From Ehretia macrophylla (Eukaryota > Streptophyta > Magnoliopsida > Boraginales > Ehretiaceae): a stretch of 64,000 bases of DNA. The first letter of the stretch is position 1. Each line of letters opens with the position of its first letter. The position numbers and the translations under genes were made by a program. The stretch is taken from the NCBI GenBank assembly GCA_037974665.1, contig CM075765.1, positions 59,360,247 to 59,424,246 of the forward strand, given 5' to 3'. Below, one piece after another: positions 47,232 to 59,800 of this stretch. Under the pieces are notes generated by a model. That model did no database searches. It had not been told where the DNA came from and saw only the letters and a program-made list of their open reading frames with translations.

Positions 47232-50097
47232 TTTAGCAACTAGGCGTTAGTCGGGTTCAACTCTCGAACCATGGGTAGAAGCCCTAAGGTAATTATAATG
47301 TCTTGTTTATATGTGTTATGTGTGCTAATGTGCTTTAATTGCTTTAAGGATTGAATATTATGTGCCTTTGTGGACCATATGTATTATGTGTCATGCACAC
47401 CGACACGTTAGTGACCTTAATAATGCATGCATGCTTTTATACTCCTTCCTTGATACATGTGCTTGTTATATAACCATGAATGACTATTTATACACATAGA
47501 TAGTTAGGATTAGAACTTTCAGGGAACTGAATTCATGCAAGAAGAATGAAAAGTCTCGGTTAGAGATTTCTGGAATCTTCACAGGTACTCGATGGATAGT
47601 ATGTATTATTGGATATGCATATGTATAAAATGCGTAACACAGGTATAATTGTTGAGGTAAAATTATCCCTTTATATTTGGAATACATATGCCTGTGATTA
47701 AGTTATCAATTTTATAGCTATAGAGTTCTTGATTCTGTTAAACCGTTCTTTTAATTGTGGTTCAAGAATAAATGTTAAGGACATACAACTTTACTTAGAT
47801 GTAAGAATATACTATTGGAGATGTGGAGTAGCATATATATGTTCACATGCTTATAATGGAAGTTTGACTTAAGAGTTGCTTTTGAATCAAATTATTATAT
47901 CTTAAAATGGTATAATAGACTAATTATATGATTGAATCCTTACGTGATTGGAATTAAGCATCGTTGAACCTAATGAGGTGTATATTAACGAGTTTCAAGT
48001 TCACTCAATGATAAGATTGTGACCTAGAAATTAAGAGATGAACTCGTGGAAATTGACGATAGGGGTTAGATTATTAATGCATGAATAGTGTGTTTAAGTA
48101 ACTTAACAATGGATAACCTCAAGACATGTAGGCAACTCTGGAAACTAAGTTTAACAAGGCTGATGAATCTTTGGTATAACAAGATACAGAGATGTTGGAA
48201 TCGAGGAATTCACGTAGCTAGAACTTGTGTTCGGAAGACTACACCTAAATGTTAGGTCGAATAGAAGTTTAAGGTATTGAATTATGCATTAGATGACTAA
48301 CGTTGCTAAGGTCCTAAGTTGGATATTTGCGATATTAAGAAACACGGTATTAGTTTGGTGTCCCTCGAACTTAGCTGTAAATATGCAAGTAAGTCAATCT
48401 ATGCACTCGTTGTTTGGATACCCTAGAGGATGTTAGATAGCATATATCCCTAAGTAAGGCCGATGGGCCTAGTATATAAACCATGGAAATGATATTAAGC
48501 ATCTGGTTGCAAAGTGGAGTTGTTAGGGTATGATTTGAAATCCTAAATAGCTAATAGTAAGTATGCATGATGATTCATGGTGAACCCTAGGACCTAAGGT
48601 CGATGAGTCTTGATGCTCTTAGATAGTTGAACATATAAATGAGAAGAATAAGATTTCATAGAGTTAAGATAGAGATGAATTAGAGTCATAATGACCCAAG
48701 AGACTATTGTTAGACCACCGTATCTATGTGCACCGTTTCATATCTAGAGACTAGCGATCGGTGGACTTTGAATCGTGGTCGTTAAATGGAGGGCGAATCT
48801 TGTAGTGATAGTTAAATGAGTCGTTGACTACTTTTGAAGTTCTATTAGATTATATTGTGGTTGTAATTCTTATGTTGACACAACCTTGAAGTTATTTTGT
48901 GTAACAAGCTACTTGGATTAGTATGGTAAGTATTTTATGAGCTCGGTCATTTCGGTACCCACTAATAGTCCTAGGATTATTGTTGTACGGTAGGTAACAT
49001 AGTAGAGAATTGATATCACTTACATGGCTATGAACCCAGCTTAGTAACATTAATGTCGAAGATATATTGGCGGGCATTAAGTATTCGAAGGAATGACTAG
49101 GTCGCTAAATGAGTAGGACCATTGTCTTTTTAAGTATGACGTAACCTTGGATTGAGGTGAGTGAAATTTATTTGAGATTGAAACTATTCGCCTTAGGAGT
49201 CTTGGTTAAGACTAAAGAAATTCTGAAGCCTCGTGACTTGAAATCAGAGATTTGAATAAGGAAATAAATTGTGGATTACAAGCTAATGAAGCTTACTTGA
49301 AAAGTTGAACTAGTGCGACATGATCAGTTTACCCATGCAATTTCAATGGCATTTGTTGGTGATACTTAATAAACCTTAGAGTTTGAGTTTCATGAATCTC
49401 AACGGTCTTTCTCCTTGATTACGAGCGTGAAGGTTAACGAAGTTGGGAAAGAATGATTAGTGAATAGGAGCCTATAGCCGAGAGACTTGTCATTAGAAGA
49501 TTTACTAATCCAATGTACCTTCAAGATAAGAACTATGATACTACCAATAGATGACGACTTGAGATGGATTAGTTTATTTGGTGAGTTCAACCTGAAAATA
49601 GGCTCGTATCGTGGAAATGATCCGTAACTTGTGTATGGCCTTTGTGATAACAGTTCTGAAGCTAGTAGATAGGATATGTAAATTGGATATAGACCTATCA
49701 TCTTGAAATTAGCATATGTCACCCTAGGATCGTGGAATTATTGTGATGTTCCTTTTGAGGTATGAATGCGAGATTCACACAACATGAGTCATGATTTTGG
49801 AGTTATTGTTATATCGTTAGAATACGGATACAACTTTGATGACTATGTTTGAAGACTCTAACCTTAGTTAATGAACTTGACCTTAAGATCAAATGGAGAA
49901 TAGAGTCGTTCAAAGGAACAAACTGTAAATGTAGATGTCACACCGAATTAAATGATTGGAGAAAGCTAGGAAGTGAATTCATTGTGGTAAGAGAGATCAC
50001 AGAGCAAAGGACGACCCGGAGTTGGAAAATAACAATGGTCGGAATCCGTCTAAATGACCTTAACAAGTAAGAATGAATTTCGGGACGAAATTTTTTT

Positions 50098-50110
50098 AAG
50101 GAGGGGAGGA
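50098..50110 (+). other. Polypurine tract before LARD-like LTR B
   Basis: AAGGAGGGGAGGA immediately before TGTGAGGC at 50111. Confidence 0.88.
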
Positions 50111-53100
50111 TGTGAGGCCCGACCCCGAATAACGTGTGTTACCTTGATTTGCGTGCCTTAGACCAAGAATGATATGACTGACCTTGGATTACGTGCCCTA
50201 TCTTAGTTTTTGTGCATACTTCGTCATACGTGCCTTAACCTAGAATTGTGTGCCCTAACCTTGAACTGCGTACCTTAACCTAGGTTAAAGAGTCGTACGT
50301 CAATTTACGTGCATTACATTGAATTACGTGCCTTGCATTGGTTTACATGCATTCACCTAGGATTGCGTGCATTAGTCTTGAAGTCCGTGTCTTACGTCGT
50401 AGTTCGTGTCTACCCTCGTGATTCGTGCCCTGTATTGATTTCTGTGTGTGTCTCGTAGTGCGTGCCCTATACTTAGGAAAGCGTGCCCGCACGCTAATCA
50501 ATAAAGAATCCTACACAAAGCACAAGACAATAAAATCATCCTACACAATCCACTAACTATTATTATAATCCTAATTCAAATCTCTACAAAATCCACTAAC
50601 ACCTAAATATTATATTTTAAACTCACTACAAGACAAAATCTCACTAACCTCTAAACATACCCTATATTCTATTCTACCTAAAATCCCTAAATACCCAACA
50701 TTCTCTTACACACATGTTAAAACAATTCAAAAGATGACACAAAATCATATTTTTGCATGCATGTTTAATTCAAAATGATTCTAGACAAGTCATGACACAA
50801 AAACACTTATCAATGCATACAAAAATTGCCCAAAACCACCTCAATTTCCTCTCATTTTTGACCAAACCACTCATGACCCATGCTAACATTTCAAATTCCA
50901 CCTTGAAGACACAAAAATTCAGATTTGGAAGCCCAAGGCTGACCACATGCTCAAAAAATTGCAAAAGCCTCATTTTTCTCTCATTTCTCTCACTTTCCTC
51001 ACATTTTCTCTCTCTCCCTCTCACTCTCTCTCTCCATTTTGGTTTTGGCTGAGTTCTCTCCACCTCTAAGCTCATCTTCATCATCCTATGGTGCATCAAG
51101 ACAAACCACAAGCAAAGAAACTCACCCAAGCAAGCTAGGATGCAAGAAACACACATGCAAGCATTTTGAGTTACCATTTTCGGCCTTGGTGAGTTTTTAA
51201 GCTTCCATTTCTTTTCTTCTTGTTCTAACCTCATGCATGTGCTAAGAGATTGATCACTAGGCTAGGAAAAATAAAGAAACCAAGTTGGAATCTCGGCTAA
51301 GCAAGAAGAAGAAGAGATTTGAAGGTTCAACAAGTTTTTGTGCATCTTTGTGGTTGATTGGAAAGGTGAGGGGAAAAATCATTTGAAAACTCTTTAAAAA
51401 CTCACATGCATGCTCATAAATGTGTGTATTTGCTTCTGTACTTGAGATATATGGTCGTTCATAAGCTTAAACAACCATGCATGGCAAGATCTTGGCTTGA
51501 AAATGATGCTAGGTGAAGTCGAAATGGATGACAGCTCTCTGACCAGTCTTTTCGAGGTAATTTTAGCTAAGAAAATGATGTTTAAATTGCTTGAAAATTG
51601 GTGGGTGACTATTTTGGACAGTTTTGAACATTTTTCCCAGAAATAGGCCGAAGATAATTTTGACACTAAGGTCCTCAAAATGGAAAATCATTAAAATGTG
51701 ACCAAATCTGGAAATCTGGAAAAATGAATCAGGTTTTGGCAGATGCACTGACCTTGTGGAACGAACCATATTTGACTTAGTAAATGTTTTCCAAAATGCG
51801 TGAAATTTGGTGTGCTGCTATATTTTTCAGTTATGGACAATTTTGTCAGAAATGGACCAAAGCTAAAACTGACTCTAAGGACCTCAAAAACGTCAATTTC
51901 TAAAAAGTGTAGAAATCTGGACAGTTTTGTGCTACCTCACTGTTTCGGCTATAACTAATGATTCTGAACTCCAATTGATGCAAGGTTTGTTTCTGATTTT
52001 AGTTAACTTCTTAAGATTTAATTTGACATCTTATTTTCTGAATTTGGATATTGTTTGATTATCCTATTGATTGTGAGAAAACAATCTATTGCAGTAAAGA
52101 TTTTATTTAGCCATATGCTTGGAAAATTGTTGTAACCTCTCTTGTGACACTAATTGTGTGGAAATGTGGTGTTGGGATGTTATGTGGACTGTTGTGAGCA
52201 CTTGAGGATGTTGAATTAAATGATGCAAAACTTGATAATGATCTTGAGTGGACTTAGGGTTTTAATCACTTGATTAAGCATGAAATGGGAACTCTAATGA
52301 CTCAATAGTCTTAATAGGTGTTGATCAATTGGATATTGTGTTGGAATCATATGCTTAGTGGGCTTCCCGTAAATGTTTTATAACTTCAAAAGTGATCTTG
52401 ACCATTGCATGTTCACAAATAAGCTTTTCTTGCATCCGAACCCATGTGGATATCATTGCACGTTGAATAATCTTATCGCTTGATTGCGTGGACCTCTTAA
52501 TGAGTTATATAGCCTGTTTTATTTGTGTTACATGGCTGCCCGTTTGATGATCATATGACTCTATATGCCTTTCAAGTAAAATTACTTGTCTTATCGTGCC
52601 TTGTTTGACTACTTGACAACGTGCGATCTTATAACTGTTCGGAGGCAACCTACTTTGTTTTCCTCCTAATGTGATATGTTAAATGTTATAAATGTGCATT
52701 GCATACAAGGTTGCAACCTTTCGTGTGGCATGGTAGCGTTTCACGTCCGCCGGGCGGCATCGGGCTTGCCGGTGTTACCGTGACTACCATGATCCAATTC
52801 CTTCTCTCGCTTGGTATTCACCCTTGGAGAGTTGGGTCGTAGGATTTCGGGGTACATCCGGAGTACACCCACCTGGCGTGTTTTGGGGATGAATTAAAGT
52901 CGGCCACAACTCCTGTTACTTGACTTGATCTGAGAGCAAAAGCTCACCGTATCCTTTTTATTATGTGTATAAGTACTCCCACTTGGTTCCTAGAGAACCT
53001 CGGGGAGGAAAGATCGATATTCCTATTCTGTACTTGTATTTCTGTACTTGTATTTCTGTTACATTCATGTGTAAAAAAGGGAATTTGATAAGTTTAACCG

Positions 53101-53870
53101 GAAAATGAGTTTCAAAACTTATTTCTCGTTCCCCCTCGCTGAGTTCATAAGGACTCACCCTCTTTTATCATCTCAGGTGAAGAAGAACAGGTACAGGAAC
53201 CCGAGGACGGTGTGCCTAATGATGAACCTCTGGAGTGAATGCCTGTCATTGCTTATTTTGCTTGATTGTGACTACTTGTGAACTTTTGCTAGTAGAAGAC
53301 TATTTCCCCTACGTTATTTGTTGTTTGTGATGTAATAGACCCCCGTTGTAATTTGGGGTCTAATTTTGGTTTGTACTTATATTAAGTAGACTGATACTAG
53401 ACATACTATGATCGTTTTGCTTTTATTATCACTAGTATCTATCATAGGTTATGATGCTTAGCTGAGGAATAGGCAAACGAACTTATCCAATCTCAACAGG
53501 TACTCGCTAATAAGCTAAGATCAACAGGTACATTTTGAAACGAGGATAAATGGACAAACGAGACATAGTATCATGCTAGGTTATAAATCAAACGAAACGT
53601 CAAAATAACCAATAAGCAATTCAATTGATGATAAAATAGTAAACTCTAGTCGTGAATGAACTTGAATTGAAAGTTTGAGGCTGTTAGAAAATTTAGGTCA
53701 AAACAAATAGCCCAATTACAGCCGTTATGCTGCCGAATTTCTGAAAAATTTTGGAGTCTAGAATAAAATGTTAAGTGTTAAACCTCCTAGAATGATTAAG
53801 AATATGAAAGGACTTGAATGTTTAGATCACACCCTAGTCTAACCTTTATAGGCCGGGTTGGGGCGTGACA
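50111..53870 (+). repeat. LARD-like LTR B (3760 bp)
   Basis: The 3' LTR of the complete unit, ending GGGGCGTGACA and followed by satellite (GCGTAACTCC). It holds a CT-rich tract at about 50976-51034 and the hairpin at 53140-53157. High identity to LTR A indicates a recent insertion compared with the satellite-unit divergence around it. Confidence 0.94.
53140..53157 (+). promoter_or_regulatory. Candidate LTR hairpin TGAGT/ACTCA (LARD-like LTR B)
   Basis: Same arms and loop as LTR A, 713 bp from the LTR end. Confidence 0.4.
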
Positions 53871-56800
53871 GCGTAACTCCCTATGGATCAAACGTTATGG
53901 GCACCAGAGCAACGAAGAATTGGTCCCATGCCCCACGCGCTCGGTTTGCAGGCCCAGCCTCTACGTCAAAGCGAAGTTGTCTTGCCCAAGGTGCCGTGGG
54001 ATTCGGTAATAGAAATGTGATGCATTAGGTTGTCGTCCTTTTAGCGGCTCACGACGTACTATCCGGACGAAAAAATAGCACAAATGAAGAAAAGTTTTCC
54101 AAAACTGATGAAAACGTTTGATTTTAGCCAAGCAGGCTCACTGCCTCCGTTGTAGAGCTCCCGGAGAGCTTTCCAATGGTATACTGTGCGCCGCGTAACT
54201 CCTTACGGATCAAAAGTTATTGGCACCGGAGCGACAGATACCTGGTCCCAAGCCCTACGCCCTCGGTTTGCTAGCCTAGCCTCTATGTGAAGTGAAGTTG
54301 TCTTGCCCAAGGTGCCATCGGATTCGGTAATTGAAATATGATGGATTAGGTAGTCGTCCTTTTCGCGGCTCATGACGTACGATCCGCGATGAAAAAATAG
54401 CGCAAAAGAAGAAAAATGTCCCAAAATTGATAAAAATGTTCAATTTCGGCCTCCGAAAATATGCGCAGCCGAGCAGGCTTACTGCCCTCGTCGTAGAGCT
54501 CTCGGAGAGCTTTCCAACGGTATGTTGTGCACCACGTAACTCCTTACGGATCAAAAGTTATGGGCACCGGGGTGACGAAGACTTGGTCCCATGCCCCACG
54601 CGCTTAGTTTGCGGGCCCAGCTTCTGCATCAAAGCGAAGTTGTCTTGCCCAAGGTGCCGTGGGATTCGATAATAGAAATGTGATGGATTAGGTTGTCGTC
54701 CTTTTCGCGGCTCACGACGTACGATCCTAGAACAAAAAATAGCGTAAAAGAAGAAAAGTGTCCCAAAACTTATGATAACATTCGATTTTGGGCTCCGAAA
54801 ATAGGCTCAGCTGAGCAAGCTTGATGCCCCGGTCGTAGAGCTCTAAAAGTGCTTTCCAACGTTATGCTGTGCACCGCGTATCTCCTTAGAGATCAAAAGT
54901 TATGGGCACTGGAGCAATGGAGACTTGGTCCCATGCCCCACGCGCTCGGTTTGCGGGTCCAGCCTCTACGTCAAAGCGAAGTTGTCTTGCCCAAGGTGCC
55001 GTGGGATTTGGTAATAGAAATGTGATTCATTAGGTTGCCGTCCTTTTCGCGGCTCACGACGTACTATCCGGACGGAAAAATAGCGCAAATGAAGAAAACT
55101 ATCCCAAAACTGATGAAAATGTTTGATTTTAGCTGAGCGGGCTTGCTGCCCCCGTTGTAGAGCTCTCGGAGAGCTTTTCAACATTATGATGTGCTCTGCA
55201 TAACTCCTTCCGGATCAAATTTGCATCTGAGCGACGGAGACCTGGTCCCAAGCCATACGCCCAGCGCAAAAGAAGAAAAGTGTACTGAAATTGATGAAAA
55301 TGTTCAATTTTGGGCATCGAAAATAGGCGCAGCCGAACAAGCTAGCTACCTCCGTCGTAGAGCTCTCGGAGTGCTTTCCAACGGTATGTTGTGCGCCGCG
55401 TACTCCCTACGGATCAAAAGTTATGGGCACCAGAGCGACGCAGACTTGGTACCAAGCCCCACTCCCTTAGTTTTCGGGCCCAGCTTCTACGTGAAGCGAA
55501 ATTGTCTTTCCCAAGGTACCGTGGGATTCGGTAATTGAAATGTGATGGATTAGGTTGTCGTCCTTTTCACGGCTCACGACGGACGATACGGGATAAAAAA
55601 ACAGAGCAAAAGAAGAAAAGTGTCCCGAAACTAATTAAACGTTAGATTTTGGGCTCCAAAAATAGGCCTAGCTAAGCAAACTTGCTACCCCCATCGTAGA
55701 GCTCTTGGAGAGCTTTCCAACGGTATACTGCGCGCCGTGTAACTCCTTACATATCAAAAGTTATGGGCACCGGAGTGACGGAGACCTAGTCATAAGCCTA
55801 CGCCCTCGGTTTGCGGGCCCAGCCTCTACGTGAAGTGAAATTATCTTGCCCAAGGTGCCATGGGATTCAGTAACATAAATATGATGGATTAGGTTGTCGT
55901 CCTTTTCGCGGATCACGACGTACGATCCGCGATGAAATACCAGTGCAAAAGAAGAAAAATATCCCGAAACTGATGAAAACGTTCGATTTTGGTCTCTGAA
56001 AATAGGCGCAGCTGAGCAGGATTGCTGCCCTCGTTGTAGAGCTCTCGAAGAGCTTTCCAACGGTATGTTGTACGCCGCGTAACTCCTTACGAATCAAAAG
56101 TTATAGGCACCGGAACGACGGAGACTTGGTCCCATGTCCCACGCGCTCTGTTTGTGGGCCCAGCCTCTACGCCAAAGCGAAGTTGTCTTTCCCAAGGTAT
56201 AGTGGGATTCGGTAATAGAAATGTGATGGATTAGGTTGTCATCCTTTTCGCGGCTCACGACGCACGATCCGGAACAGAAAAACAACGCAAAAGAAGAAAT
56301 GTGTCTCGAAACTGATAAAAACTTTCTATTTTGGTCTCCGAAAATAGGTCCAGCCGAGCAGGATTGGTGCCCCCATCGTAGACCTCTCGGAGAGCTTTCC
56401 AATGGTATGCAGTGCGCCGCGTAACTCCTTACGGATCAAAAGTTGTGGGCACCGGAGCGACAGATACCTGGTCCCAAGCCCCACACCCTCAGTTTGCGGG
56501 CCCAGCCTCTACGTGAAGTGAAGTTATCCTGCCCAAGGTGCCATGGAATTCGGTAATTGAAATGTGATGGATTAGATTGTCGTCCTTTTCGCAGCTCACG
56601 ACGTACGATCCGCAATGAAAAACCATCGCAAAAGTAGAAAAATATCCTAAAATTTATGAAAACGTTCAATTTTGGTCTTTGAAAATATGCGCAGTCGAGC
56701 AGGCTTGTTGCCTTCGTCGTAGAGCTCTCGGAGAGTTTTCCAACGGTATGCTGTGCTCCGCGAAACTCCTTACGGATCAAAAGTTATGGGGACCGAAGTG

Positions 56801-59800
56801 ACGGAGACTTGGTCCTATGCCCCACACGCTCGTGTGACGGGCTCGGCCTCTACGTCAAAGCAAAGTTGTCTTGCCCAAGGTGTCGTAGGATTCGGTAATA
56901 GAAATGTGATGGATTAGGTTGTCGTCCTTTTTGCTGCTCACGACGTACGATCCGGGACGGAAAAATAGCGCAAAAGAAGTAAAAGTGTCTGGAAACTGAT
57001 GAAAATATTTGATTTTAGACTCTAAAAACAGGAGCAGCCATGCAGGCTTGCTGCCCCCGTCGTAGAGCTCTCGGAGTGCTTTCCAACGGTATATGGTGTG
57101 CGCTGCGTAACTCCTTACGGATCAAAAGTTTTCGGCACCGGAGCGACGGAGACCTGGTCCTAAGCCCTACGCCCTCAGTCTGCAAGCCCAGCCTCTACTT
57201 GTAGCTAAGTTGTCTTGCCCAAGGTGTCATGGGATTCGGTAATAGAAATGTGATGGTTTAGGTTGTCATACTTTTCGCGGCTCACGACGTACGATCTGGG
57301 ATGAAAAAACTGCGCAAAAGAAGAAAAGTGTCTCGAAACTAATGAAAATGTTAGATTTTGGGCTCCGAAAATGGGCACAGCTGAGCAGGATTGTTGCCCA
57401 CGTCGTAGAGCTCTCAGAGAGCTTTCCAACAGTATATTGTGCGCTGCATAACTCTTTGCAGATCAAAAGTTATGGGCACCGGAGAAACGGAGACCTGGTC
57501 CCAAGCCCCACGCCCTCGGTTTGCTGGCCCAGCCTTTACGTGAAGTGAAGTTATCTTGCCCAAGGTGCCATGGGATTCGGTAATAGAAATTTGATGGCTT
57601 AGGTTGTCGTCCTTTTCGCGGCTCACGGTGTATGATCCGCGATGAAAAAACAACGCAAAAATAAAAAAATGTCCAGAAATTGATGAAAACATTCGATGTT
57701 GGGCTTTTAAAATATGTGCAGCCGAGCAGGCTTACTGCCCTCGTCGTAGAGCTCTCTGAGAGCTTTCCAACAGTATGTTGTGCGCCGCGTACCTCCTTAC
57801 GGATCTAAAGTTATGGGCACCGTAGCGAGAGAGACTTGGTCTCATGCCCCACGTGCTCGGTTTGTAGGCCAGCCTTTACGTCAAAGAGAAGTTGTCTTGC
57901 CCAAAGTGCCGTGGGATTCGGTAATAGAAATGTGATGGATTAGGTTGTTGTCCTTTTCGCGGCTCACGACGTACTATCCAAGACGGAAAAACAGCGCAAA
58001 AGAATAAAAGTGTCCCGAAATTGATGAAAATGTTTGATTTTGGTGTCTGAAAACAGGTGCAACCGAGTAGGGTTGCTACCCCCATTGTAGAGCTCTCAGA
58101 GAGCTTTCCAACGGTATGCTATAAGCCGCGTAACTCCTTACGGATCAAAATTTATAGGCACTGGAGCGATGGAGACCTGGTCCCAAGCCCTATGCCCTCG
58201 GTTTGCGAGCCCAGCCTCTACGTGTAGCAGAGTTTTCTTGCCCAAGGTACCGTGGGATTCAGTAATAGAAATGTGATGTATTAGGTTGTCGTGCTTTTCG
58301 CAACTCACGACGTACGATCCGGGACGGAAAAATAGCGCAAAAGAAGAAAAGTGTCCCGAAACTAATGAAAATGTTCAATTTTGGGATCCGAAAATAGGCG
58401 CAGCCGAACAGAATAGTTGCCCCCGTCGTAGAGCTCTCGGAGTACTTTCCAACGGTATGTTGTACTCCGCGTAACTCCTTACGGATCAAAATTTATGGGC
58501 ACTAGAGCGACGGAGACCTGGTCCCAAGCCCCACGCCTTCGGTTTGCGGGCCCAGCCTCTACGTGAAGCGAAGTTGTCTTGCTCAAGGTAATGTGGGATT
58601 CGGTAATAGAAATGTGATGGATTAGGTTGTTGTCCTTTTCGCGGCTCACAACGTGCGATCCGGGATGAAAAAATAGCGCAAAAGAAGAAAAGTGTCCCAA
58701 AATTAATGAAAACGTTCAATTTTAGGCTACAAAAATAGACACAGCATAGTAGGATTGCTGGCCATGTCGCAGAGCACTCGGAGAGCTTTCCAACAGTATG
58801 CTGTGCGCCACGTAACTCTTTACGGATCGAAAGTTATAGGAACCAGAGCGACGGAGGCCTAGTCCTAAGCCCCATGCCCTCGGTTTGCGGGCCCAGCCTA
58901 TACTTGAAGCGAAGTTGTCTTGCCTAAGGTGCAGTGGGATTCAATAATAAAAATGTGATGGATTAGGTTGACGTCCTTTTCGTGGCTCACGACGTACGAT
59001 CTGGGACGAAAAAACAGCGCAAAAGAAGAAAAGTGTCCCAAAATTGATGAAAACGTTCGATTTTGGGCTCCAAAAATAGGCACAACCGAGCAAAATTGCA
59101 GACCATGTCGTAGAGCTCTCGGAAAGCTTTCCAACGGAATGCTGTGCACCGCGTAACTCCTTACAGATCGAAAGTTATAGGAATCGGAGCGACGGAGACC
59201 TGGTCCCAAGCCCCACGTCCTCGGTTTACAGGTCCAATCTCTACGTGAAGTGAAGTTGTCTTGCCCAAGGTGCCATGGGATTCGGAAATAGAAATGTGAT
59301 GGATTAGGTTGTCATCCTTTTCATGGCTCACGGCTATGATCCACGATGAAAAAACAGGGCAAGGAAGAAAAATGTACCGAAACTGATGAAAACGTTCGAT
59401 TTTGTTCTCTGAAAATAGGCGCAGCGGAGCAGGCTCAAGCCCTCGTCGTAGAGCTCTCAGAGAGCTTTCTAACGGTATGCTGTGCGCCGCGTAACTCCTT
59501 ACAAATCAAAAGTTATGGGCATCGGAGCGACGGAGACTTGGAACCATGCCCCATGCACTCGGTTTGTTGGCGCAGTCTCAACGTCAAAGCGAAGTTGTCT
59601 TGCCCGAGGTGCTGTGGGATTCGGTAATAGAAATGTGATGAATTAGGTTGTCATTCTTTTTACGGCTCACGACGTACTATCCGGGACGGAAAAATAGCGC
59701 AAACGAAGAAATGGGTCCTAAAACTGATAAAAATGTTTGATTTTGGGCTCTGAATAAAGGTGCAGCCGAGCAGGCTTGCTGCCCCCATTGTAGAGCTCTC

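Larger units (their letters stand above)
47203..50110 (+). mobile_element. LARD-like internal region without coding capacity (2908 bp)
   Basis: Bounded by a PBS (47216-47231) and a PPT (50098-50110). The first roughly 100 bases resemble the leader of the gypsy copies (GGTATCAGAGCTTAG, then the ACCATGGGTAGA word). The last roughly 40 resemble the end of the gypsy internal region. In between I find none of the motifs that are easy to see in 2454-7259 (knuckle, DPGAT, RT box, GPF, chromodomain tail). Short frames at 47484-47687, 48892-49077, 49399-49722 and 49849-50070 have no recognisable product. This looks like replacement or loss of the coding region while cis-acting ends were kept. Confidence 0.85.
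42661..53870 (+). mobile_element. LARD-like non-autonomous LTR retrotransposon, truncated tandem (INT fragment-LTR-INT-LTR)
   Basis: An 11.2-kb insertion in satellite made of a 789-bp internal fragment, a full LTR (43450-47202), a full internal region (47203-50110) and a second full LTR (50111-53870). The internal fragment is about 99% identical by eye to 49321-50110, so the piece is the 3' end of a second unit. Termini, PBS, PPT and the bases just inside both LTRs match the gypsy composite, yet the 2.9-kb internal region has no gag-pol motifs and no frame above 107 codons. Large LTRs with a non-coding conserved interior are the definition of large retrotransposon derivatives (LARDs). The left end was lost by deletion. 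Confidence 0.88.

Noticed and set aside
49399..50070. Identical frames in 42738-43409 and 49399-50070 suggesting a conserved gene pair
   Set aside because: The two regions are duplicate copies of the same internal segment about 99% alike, so identity is no evidence of selection, and no domain is recognisable.
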